Below, piece by piece: positions 57,542-64,000 of a DNA stretch of 64,000 nucleotides; position 1 is the stretch's first letter, and the number at the start of each line of letters is the position of its first letter. The notes under the pieces are model-generated. The model worked only from the letters and a program-made list of their open reading frames with translations, was not told where the DNA came from and searched no databases. The stretch covers positions 1,844,001 to 1,908,000 of the forward strand of contig NZ_CP044230.1 of assembly GCF_008727815.1 (NCBI RefSeq), read 5' to 3'. Source of the stretch: Streptococcus sp. LPB0220 (lineage in GTDB: Bacteria; Bacillota; Bacilli; Lactobacillales; Streptococcaceae). The position numbers were made by a program, and so were the translations under genes.

Positions 57542-57855
57542 AAAAGAAGTTGGAGAACCAACTTCTTTTAGAATGTAATCCACCTGTTTCTTACATAATA
57601 CATCCTAAATGATACTTAAAAAATTAAAAAGATATCAACTATTAGGCTCACTTAGACATCTACTGAAACTTTCCGCCGTGAGATAAGTGCCTGAAATAAT
57701 TATGTTTCAGGCACTCGGGATTATTGAGACCTTAGGCTCAATAATTAGTCATGGAACTTCCTCGAAGTTCGCTGACGTCCGTACTCACCTAAGGAAAGTT
57801 TCTAAGATGACTCTATCTACAATTTAAAAGAAGTTGGAGAATACCAACTTCTTTT
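57542..57855. repeat. Structured intergenic element flanked by duplicated terminator hairpins
   Basis: Two near-identical terminator hairpins, each AAAAGAAGTTGG with CCAACTTCTTTT, stand at 57542-57570 and 57827-57855. Between them lies a multi-branched inverted repeat: outer GAAACTTTCC (57665-57674) with GGAAAGTTTC (57793-57802), then GTGAG (57678-57682) with CTCAC (57784-57788), enclosing three hairpins: 57686-57696/57705-57715 (11 pairs), 57720-57728/57737-57745 (9 pairs) and 57754-57760/57764-57770 (7 pairs). No open frame of note lies inside. It could be a dispersed repeat or a folded RNA at the end of the accessory Sec transcript. Confidence 0.75.
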
Positions 57856-57873
57856 TATCCATTCTATTAGACA

Positions 57874-58098
57874 CTAGGCCTGTACGACCATCATATAAAG
57901 AAATAAAGATAGGAGAAAGACGATACTAACGGCAAGGGTTGCTAGCTTGAGCCCGCGGTGGGAGCGCCAATAGCTTGGCTTCCCTAAGTTACTGGTTGCA
58001 TCTGTTGAGAGCGATTGTTGCTGGCGAGGTTGCAGAGTAATGAGAACCACCAGAGCAAGGGAAAAAATCGAGATGAAGATTGCAAATACCATTTCCAT
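57874..58098 (-). CDS. asp5: Accessory Sec system protein Asp5 (SecG-like)
   Basis: The 74-residue protein has two membrane segments (residues 3-22 and about 52-72) joined by a polar loop, as SecG does. Its place after asp4 at the end of the accessory Sec locus matches asp5 of S. gordonii. It starts one base after the asp4 stop. Confidence 0.8.
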   Translation of the reverse strand: MEMVFAIFISIFSLALVVLITLQPRQQQSLSTDATSNLGKPSYWRSHRGLKLATLAVSIVFLLSLFLYMMVVQA

Positions 58099-58099
58099 A

Positions 58100-58291
58100 T
58101 TAGGATCCTCCTAATACTCTCAAGAGGGTAAAAATAACACCCAGCAGAATCACCAAACCAATGATCACATTAAAGGTAACATTGATCTTTTCGGAACGCG
58201 TCGCTTTTTCTTTTTCAGAAGGACGGCGTTTGAGAGACTCCATCCGCCCTTCTACTTCTTTGTAAAATAAATCTTTCTTACGATCACTCAC
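58100..58291 (-). CDS. asp4: Accessory Sec system protein Asp4 (SecE-like)
   Basis: The 63-residue protein has a basic, charged N-terminal half (ESLKRRPSEKEKATRSEK) and one membrane segment (VTFNVIIGLVILLGVIFTLL), as for SecE. The GTG start at 58291 overlaps the gtfB stop by eight bases. A longer open frame in the same phase runs back to 58642, but that is the shadow of gtfB. Confidence 0.8.
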   Translation of the reverse strand: MSDRKKDLFYKEVEGRMESLKRRPSEKEKATRSEKINVTFNVIIGLVILLGVIFTLLRVLGGS

Positions 58292-59639
58292 CTTGTCCAC
58301 CGATCCCTTCTTGCAAGCGAGCTTTGAAAACTGCTGGATCAACGCTACTTGATTGAGCAATTTGTTGCGCGACTGCTTCTCTGTAGCTATCCACAGATTG
58401 GTAGATTTCCTGGATACGGGCCACCATATCCGCTTCTTTTCCTTGGTCAAAGACATTGGTTTGTGCGAGGAAGTGGCGGTCATGCAGGGTGTGGCTAAAG
58501 GCAAGAATGACTTGCTGGTGTTCGAAGGCCTTGCGAACAATGCCTTGTACCTCTGCATAGTGGTTAATGTCCAGATAAATACTAGAGACCTTAAGCAACT
58601 CTTTGATCCGCTCTTGGCTGATATTTTGATACAAGACCACATTTGGATAGCGAACCATAGATAGAAGACTAGCAGACATCTCTGTCAAAGCCGCTACACG
58701 GAAGGTCACATCCGGCAAACTCTCTACTAAGTAAGTCAGGGCTTCGATCTGATCCGAATTGGTCAAGACAAAGGCGTCTTTACGGATATCGTCTTTCACC
58801 TTGAAATCATACAGGTAGCCAAGAGGACCAAAATAGCTATGCTGGTCTTGCGAGGTCAACTGGAGAGCACGGTGATAGGTCGCATTTTGTGGAATCAAGA
58901 TCTTCTTGGTCCGGATTTCTGGGCTCTTTAGAATCAACTGCATATTGCCTGGAAGGCTGTCATGAAGAGGTTCTTGCCAAACCAAGACGTCGCGTCCTTT
59001 GATCCCTTTATTGCCCAACTGAAGACTAATGCTAAAGGAGGTGGCAAGGGTATTGTAGACCAAGCCATCCAAATCAAACCCACGATGCTCTAGATAAAAG
59101 ACAAAATATTCTAAGCGATTCTTGAAAATTCGCATCGGCTGGTGGTCCAAGGTCAAGATCAAATCCCCTGTTTGGTGATTCTCTGTCAAGCGCTCGATGT
59201 CCCCTTCAAAATAAGTGGTCACCAAATGCTGGCCTTGATCACCACAAGTCGTTACGGCTATCTTACGACCGTATTGATCATAGTGCTCAATCATAACCAC
59301 TTGCCCCTTGTCATCCAGCCACTCCAGGCGCTCAACGATGCGTTTATAGGAAGCAGTATGGTAAGCAATCCGAGCCTTTTCCTGACCATAGTAGGTGACT
59401 TTTCCCGAACTGTTATCCCCAGAAACTTCCCAAAAATCGGGAACCGGAACTTCATTAAAGTAGCGTCCGCGCTTCTTCCCTTTTGGTTGACCCAAGAAAT
59501 AGATGAATGGAGACTCAACACCATCGGGCAAGAAACCGTTTGGCTCCAAAACAACTGTCGGATGGTCAAAGCCAGACTCTTTCATGGAGTGGAGTAGGTC
59601 TTGGCTTTCACGAGAATAGCTATCAAATACGTTCAGCAT
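58284..59639 (-). CDS. gtfB: GtfB, partner subunit of the adhesin O-GlcNAc transferase
   Basis: GtfB (also called Gtf2) binds the serine-rich adhesin and holds it for GtfA; it is a degenerate glycosyltransferase. The 451-residue protein has long beta-rich N-terminal region and a GT-B-like C-terminal part (LNVFDSYSRESQDLL at the start, VVLYQNISQERIKELLKVSSIYLDINHYAEVQG later, shown in part). It overlaps gtfA by 17 bases and asp4 by eight. Confidence 0.9.
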   Translation of the reverse strand: MLNVFDSYSRESQDLLHSMKESGFDHPTVVLEPNGFLPDGVESPFIYFLGQPKGKKRGRYFNEVPVPDFWEVSGDNSSGKVTYYGQEKARIAYHTASYKRIVERLEWLDDKGQVVMIEHYDQYGRKIAVTTCGDQGQHLVTTYFEGDIERLTENHQTGDLILTLDHQPMRIFKNRLEYFVFYLEHRGFDLDGLVYNTLATSFSISLQLGNKGIKGRDVLVWQEPLHDSLPGNMQLILKSPEIRTKKILIPQNATYHRALQLTSQDQHSYFGPLGYLYDFKVKDDIRKDAFVLTNSDQIEALTYLVESLPDVTFRVAALTEMSASLLSMVRYPNVVLYQNISQERIKELLKVSSIYLDINHYAEVQGIVRKAFEHQQVILAFSHTLHDRHFLAQTNVFDQGKEADMVARIQEIYQSVDSYREAVAQQIAQSSSVDPAVFKARLQEGIGGQGE

Positions 59640-61137
59640 GTGTCACCTCTTCTATCAATTGTGTCCAAGCTTCTTCTACTCGGCTGATCAAAAAGTCTTC
59701 TGCACGCGCATAAGATGCTTGACGCATGCTGGCTAGATCGTCTTTTTTGTAAAGCTGGATGATTTTTTCAGCAAAGGCAGCAGCGATATGATCTACCACT
59801 TGATCTGCTGAAGGTGGAATGAGATAGCCATTTTTACCTTCTGTGACAAAGGTTTGATTGCCATAAGGAACGTCAAAACCGATAATGGGAAGACCCGAAC
59901 CAATCGCCTCCATCAAGGTCAAACCAAAGCCTTCGCTGGTTGACGCTGACAGGTATACTTCATAATTCTTATAAATTTCCTCTAGATTGGCATGCCCTTT
60001 GAGGTGGATATAGTCTGCCGCCCCCAATTCATCAATCAGAGAACGCAATTTGCCTTCTTCTCCACCTTTTCCATAGATGTCAAAGGACAATTCTGGTAAT
60101 TCTTTTTTGGCCCGAACCACTGCACGCACCAACCAGTCAATATGCTTTTCAGTCGCCAAACGAGAGGCGGTAATCATAGAAAATGGCGTGCGATTTTCGT
60201 TTTGTGGCAAGCTGGCAAGACTCCCAACTGGAATGGTATAGATGGCCGGCTGATGGTTGGTGTATTGGGCAAACTGCTCGGCCAAGATTTCTTTTTGGCG
60301 GTCGGTCGCAACAATAAAGAAGTCCACCTTGTCTGCATTGGTAAATTGGTACTCGTAGTAGTTGTTCCACAGGATATACTGATCGTCAACATTATTGGCA
60401 CTGAAGTGCTCTGCATGAACGACCACACCTAGACGGGCTTTTTGCGCTTCTTCAAAGATAGGCTGCCCGATATTGGTTTCCCGATCCAAAATCACCAAAT
60501 CTTGTTTGGTCAATTGAAGGGTCTGCATGAAGTAGCGGATCAATTCTTGGCGACCAACCAGATAACGATCTGGGAAACGATAGATTTCGCGGCCATCCGC
60601 CATCTGCATGCTGTAGGCAACCGTCCCGTCCTCATTGTAAAACCGGCGCTCAATCAAGTTGGCTTGGTTGTTCTTGGGAATGAAGTACTCCGTACAATAG
60701 CGGGCATAGGAGAAATAATCCTTTCTCACCAAAATCCCTCTAGACACGTACTCGCAACGTTCGACATAGGGACTGTTTTCTTCGCGCAGGTAGCAGGTCA
60801 AAAAGTTGTCCTGGTCCTCATAAAAGAAGCGCTTGATCTTGCCATCGACTTCTTCACGAGTCGGTTTTCCAGCAAATCCTGCTAAGACCTGATCAATGGT
60901 ATAGGTCGTTGGTGCAATTTTTATATCTGTAAAATGGCTATAGAGCCAGATGATTTCATCATTTTTAAAACCGATATTTTCTGTCAAATGCTGGATATTA
61001 TCGGCTAGAATCATATCCATAAAAACAAATTTAGCTGGTTGATGGATATTGCGTAACAACTGGGCTCGGTAGGCCTGAGCGTACTCAACACCACTGCTGG
61101 CCCAACCGATTCCAAGGTTGATATTGTATACTGTCAT
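59623..61137 (-). CDS. gtfA: GtfA, O-GlcNAc transferase for the serine-rich adhesin
   Basis: GtfA (Gtf1) transfers GlcNAc from UDP-GlcNAc to Ser/Thr of the serine-rich adhesin. The 504-residue GT-B enzyme starts MTVYNINLGIGWASSGVEYA and has the C-terminal SASTSEGFGLTLMEAIGSGLP nucleotide-sugar motif near residue 397. It follows secA2 by 11 bases. Confidence 0.95.
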   Translation of the reverse strand: MTVYNINLGIGWASSGVEYAQAYRAQLLRNIHQPAKFVFMDMILADNIQHLTENIGFKNDEIIWLYSHFTDIKIAPTTYTIDQVLAGFAGKPTREEVDGKIKRFFYEDQDNFLTCYLREENSPYVERCEYVSRGILVRKDYFSYARYCTEYFIPKNNQANLIERRFYNEDGTVAYSMQMADGREIYRFPDRYLVGRQELIRYFMQTLQLTKQDLVILDRETNIGQPIFEEAQKARLGVVVHAEHFSANNVDDQYILWNNYYEYQFTNADKVDFFIVATDRQKEILAEQFAQYTNHQPAIYTIPVGSLASLPQNENRTPFSMITASRLATEKHIDWLVRAVVRAKKELPELSFDIYGKGGEEGKLRSLIDELGAADYIHLKGHANLEEIYKNYEVYLSASTSEGFGLTLMEAIGSGLPIIGFDVPYGNQTFVTEGKNGYLIPPSADQVVDHIAAAFAEKIIQLYKKDDLASMRQASYARAEDFLISRVEEAWTQLIEEVTHAERI

Positions 61138-61148
61138 AATGTCCTCTT

Positions 61149-63527
61149 TTATGGGAAATGCAAGACAATTTCCCCTTTTTTATTGATTTCTATTCGACTC
61201 AGTAAAAGATTGCGGACCATTTGTTCTTTGGCCGCCCCTTTCATTCGATCAAAGGATTGGTAGGCTTCTTGGAAAAATTCTACCAAAGGGTTTTTCTGAC
61301 TGGTGTATTGGCCAGACAGAGCCATCCGCAATTGTTGCAGATAGTCGACCTGCTCGACCCAGTTTTCATCGATAGCTTTTAGAATGGCCATGCGCTGGAA
61401 TTGGGCGATCACCTCATCGGTGCCTAGGACTTCATACTTAGCCTCTAACTCACTTTTAGCAATCTCCCATAAGAAATTCTCTTTGGTTTTTTTGCTACGG
61501 AAGGTTTGGTGGGCCTTTTCCGGATCCACTTGGTAGCTAACATTGTCTAAAATATAGCGATAAAAAGCTACAGGTTCCTTGTATTCTTTTTTATGAACAA
61601 TGCTTGAAAAGACAGAACGGAGCGCTTTTTCTACGATGTCGTCCAAGCGTCCTTCTTGCTTAATCAAGCGGTCACGCTCTTCGTAGACGATGGCACGCTG
61701 AATGTTCATACTCTCCGCAAATTCTAGCGTCATTCGACGACTAGCCTGACCAGAACTTTCACTAGCATTTTGAGCTCGTTCCACCAAGTTTCTATACTTG
61801 CGCTTAGTCAGAGCTTTGGCTGAACCAATCCGCTCATCCACATCATAGTCTTGATAGGTATCCTGAATCCAGTCTGGTCCCCAGTTTTTCATCAAATCGT
61901 CTTCTAAAGAGACAAAGAACTTGGTCAAACCGGGATCTCCTTGACGACCTGAACGCCCACGAATTTGAAGGTCAATCCGCTGGTTCATCATCCGCTCAGT
62001 CCCTACAACTACTAAACCACCTAACTCAGCGACCCCTGGTCCCAACTTGATATCGGTTCCCCGACCGGCCATTGAGGTCGCAACTGTCACCGCTCCTTTT
62101 CGACCTGATTCTTTAATGATCTGGGCCTCTCGGGGAGCATTGTTGGCATTAAGAAGATTGTGTGGAATCCCTTCACGCAAGAGAAGATTCGAATAAAGAA
62201 TCGACATTTCAACCGATCCGGCAAAGACCAGAATCGGATTACCTTTTTCGTGGATTTTCTTCACATAGTCCAAAGAAGCCACGATTTTTTCCGGCAAGGT
62301 TTGATAGATTTCATCCGGCAAATCTTTGCGGATCTTCTTGCGATTGGTTGGAATCTTGATCACTGACATGGCATAGGTATCAAGAAACTCTGCCTCAGCG
62401 ACCTTCCCAGTCCCTGTCATGCCTCCTAACTTCCGAAACATCTTAAAGAGATTTTGGTAGGTAATAGAAGCCATGGCCCGTGTTTCTTGGGTTAGCTTGA
62501 GGCCTTCTTTGGCTTCAATCGCCTGGTGGAGTCCTCCTTGCAAGCGGGTCATTTCCATCAAACGTCCTGTTGCCTGGTCTAGCAAGACAATCTCAGGTTG
62601 TCCTTCGACATTGGGATGGATGACATAGTCCTTGTCCTTAATAAAGTTTTTATTGGCTTGTAGAGCTAAGCTGATATGGCGGACTAAATCACGGTATTGG
62701 GGATCATAGAGATTGGGAATGGCAAGAAAAGCTTCTGCTGCATGAGCTCCCTTTCGAGTCAACCAAACGCGTTTCTTTTCTTCGTCAAACTTGAAGTCTT
62801 CCCCCTCTTTGAAGGTTTGGATCAAGGTGTCAATAATCCCATAAAGGTTGGACTGAACCCGAGGAGAACCAGAAATAATCAAGGGGGTCTGCGCACTATC
62901 TAGAAGCACCGAATCAATCTCATCGACAATAGCGTAATTGAAGTCTGCCAAAAATTGGCCATCTGCTGAAGCCGTCAAGTTCTCTGTTAGATAGTCAAAG
63001 CCCAGACTGGTATTGGTCGTATAGATGACGTCTGATTGGTAAATTTCGCGTTTGACTTCTGGATCTAATTCTTCGTCCTCTGACTGTTTCAAAGGAACGC
63101 CAACGGTCAAACCTAAAAAGCGATAGACCTGTCCCATCTCTTCTGCATCCCGAGTTGCCAGATAGGTATTGGTCGTAATGACCATAACCCCTTTGCCCTC
63201 TAGGGCATTGAGATAAACCGGCATGGTCGCCGTTAAGGTTTTTCCTTCACCGGTATTCATTTCAGCGACATTCCCCTGGTGTAGGACGATCCCTCCCATG
63301 ACTTGCACGTCATAAGGAAACATACCTAATACCCGTTTATCCGCTTCCCGCGCAACCGCAAATGCTTCTGGCAAGAGATCATCCAAGGTCTCACCCTCTG
63401 CTAGACGTTCCCGAAATTCTGCAGTCTTCTCCTGCAGCTGACGATCCGTCAAACGGGCCATGTCATCCTTCCAGCTATTGACTTCTTTTAAGATTTTTTT
63501 GATGTTTCTTAATTTAACGTAATCCAA
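61149..63527 (-). CDS. secA2: Accessory Sec translocase ATPase SecA2
   Basis: SecA2 drives export of the glycosylated adhesin through SecY2. The 792-residue protein has the Walker A motif GEGKT at residues 93-97, Walker B DEID at residues 202-205, and the [15 protein letters not shown] motif in the second nucleotide domain. It lacks the C-terminal zinc-binding tail of housekeeping SecA. The start is a TTG at 63527, with GAGG six bases upstream. It follows asp3 by 30 bases. Confidence 0.96.
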   Translation of the reverse strand: MDYVKLRNIKKILKEVNSWKDDMARLTDRQLQEKTAEFRERLAEGETLDDLLPEAFAVAREADKRVLGMFPYDVQVMGGIVLHQGNVAEMNTGEGKTLTATMPVYLNALEGKGVMVITTNTYLATRDAEEMGQVYRFLGLTVGVPLKQSEDEELDPEVKREIYQSDVIYTTNTSLGFDYLTENLTASADGQFLADFNYAIVDEIDSVLLDSAQTPLIISGSPRVQSNLYGIIDTLIQTFKEGEDFKFDEEKKRVWLTRKGAHAAEAFLAIPNLYDPQYRDLVRHISLALQANKNFIKDKDYVIHPNVEGQPEIVLLDQATGRLMEMTRLQGGLHQAIEAKEGLKLTQETRAMASITYQNLFKMFRKLGGMTGTGKVAEAEFLDTYAMSVIKIPTNRKKIRKDLPDEIYQTLPEKIVASLDYVKKIHEKGNPILVFAGSVEMSILYSNLLLREGIPHNLLNANNAPREAQIIKESGRKGAVTVATSMAGRGTDIKLGPGVAELGGLVVVGTERMMNQRIDLQIRGRSGRQGDPGLTKFFVSLEDDLMKNWGPDWIQDTYQDYDVDERIGSAKALTKRKYRNLVERAQNASESSGQASRRMTLEFAESMNIQRAIVYEERDRLIKQEGRLDDIVEKALRSVFSSIVHKKEYKEPVAFYRYILDNVSYQVDPEKAHQTFRSKKTKENFLWEIAKSELEAKYEVLGTDEVIAQFQRMAILKAIDENWVEQVDYLQQLRMALSGQYTSQKNPLVEFFQEAYQSFDRMKGAAKEQMVRNLLLSRIEINKKGEIVLHFP

Positions 63528-63557
63528 TGTGATCCTCTTTTTTGCAGTGATGTTCGT

Positions 63558-64000
63558 CTATTCGAGAACTTCTGCTCCCTCAGACGATATTGGTTGAATA
63601 GTGAAATAGTGGATGGTAAACTCTTGCAAACCTGCACTGAGCAAGCGTACTTCGTAGGCGTAAGCTTGATCTGGATAGGTAAACGGCAAGCGACCTTCTG
63701 CGGTTACTCGACGGCCAACAAGCTCTCCAAAGCGATCTCTAAAGATAATTTCTACCATAACGGTATGAGTGGGAGTCGCTTCCATCGTGATAACCAATTC
63801 ATAATCTTGCTCTCGTTTGAGCAGGGGCAGACTAGGAATTTGACGAGTTGCCCCAAAATTTGTCTGCGAATGCCAGGTTTTCAGTACTTGACCAGATGGC
63901 ATGAGGGGGTTCTGAAATTGAACGCTTCCTTGGGCAGTTGCTTGAATCGTTGACCCCCAAAGATAATCTGCAAGAACGGTATCGCCCCAGTAGATTCGTC
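63558..64000 (-). CDS. asp3: Accessory Sec system protein Asp3, C-terminal part (cut by window edge)
   Basis: The frame stays open from 63558 to the edge of the window on the minus strand and gives at least 147 residues; the gene's start lies right of the window. The visible N-terminal region reads IYWGDTVLADYLWGSTIQ, which matches the start of Asp3 (Gap3). Asp3 forms the Asp1-3 complex that acetylates and escorts the adhesin. An ATG at 63902 inside the frame is not the true start. Confidence 0.9.
   Translation of the reverse strand, partial: RIYWGDTVLADYLWGSTIQATAQGSVQFQNPLMPSGQVLKTWHSQTNFGATRQIPSLPLLKREQDYELVITMEATPTHTVMVEIIFRDRFGELVGRRVTAEGRLPFTYPDQAYAYEVRLLSAGLQEFTIHYFTIQPISSEGAEVLE

Noticed and set aside
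57542..57855. An insertion sequence between asp5 and the TDT transporter
   Set aside because: No transposase frame is present; only structure and duplicated hairpins are seen, so it is listed as a structured element.
58292..58642. A 5' extension of asp4
   Set aside because: The extra codons are the shadow frame of gtfB; the GTG at 58291 fits the SecE-like length.

Overview
The window is about 64 kb of a low-GC Gram-positive chromosome from an oral Streptococcus of the mitis/sanguinis type (S. parasanguinis and its relatives fit best; this is inference). The evidence is a complete mevalonate branch, CppA, RocS, a YSIRK-type wall protein (endo-beta-N-acetylglucosaminidase D), the pgk-glnR-glnA order, the rsgA-rpe-thiN-rmuC-yhaM-purR order, and the 3' half of an accessory Sec locus used for serine-rich-repeat adhesins. 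No phage, transposase, CRISPR array, rRNA operon or replication origin was seen.

Layout. 1-2.1 kb: mevalonate kinases and decarboxylase (mvaK1-mvaD-mvaK2, the last cut by the window edge). 2.3-9.0 kb: a serine hydrolase, cppA, a DUF308 membrane protein with a papain-like tail, pepX, rocS and a DnaQ-type exonuclease. 9-9.2 kb: first copy of a 180-bp three-hairpin repeat. 9.2-16.1 kb: ybaB, then a lactate racemase locus with two divergent arms: larR-larE-DUF924 leftward and larA-larB-larC-larD rightward. 16.2-19.2 kb: a flavoprotein, a lipoprotein and azlCD. 19.3-23.2 kb: a five-gene cluster of lipoproteins and DUF443-like membrane proteins, the least explained part of the window. 23.3-27.9 kb: tsaB-rimI-tsaD leftward, rpoY-rnjA rightward, then the second repeat copy. 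27.9-41.4 kb: glnA-glnR, a FUSC-like protein, pgk, endoD, gap, fusA, rpsG and rpsL. 41.6-47.5 kb: a small membrane protein, purR, and the yhaM/rmuC/thiN/rpe/rsgA cluster. 47.7-47.9 kb: tRNA-Leu and tRNA-Ser. 47.9-56.5 kb: ksgA, two uncharacterised genes, rnmV, tatD, rpmH, an unknown gene, jag, yidC, rnpA and a CPBP protease. 56.6-57.5 kb: a TDT-family transporter. 57.5-57.9 kb: a structured intergenic element. 57.9-64 kb: asp3-secA2-gtfA-gtfB-asp4-asp5, read leftward.

How the parts work together. LarB, LarC and LarE build the nickel-pincer cofactor that LarA needs, LarD moves lactate, and LarR probably switches the operon on through a palindrome that replaces the -35 box of larA. GtfA/GtfB glycosylate a serine-rich adhesin that SecA2 and the Asp proteins export; the adhesin gene itself lies outside the window. 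EndoD is a surface deglycosidase with a good CcpA operator at its promoter. Observations I rate highest are the tandem lipoprotein/DUF443-like cluster (a possible orphan immunity island), the apparent one-base frameshift at the start of its last gene, the DUF308-papain fusion, the LarR palindrome geometry, and the structured intergenic repeats.
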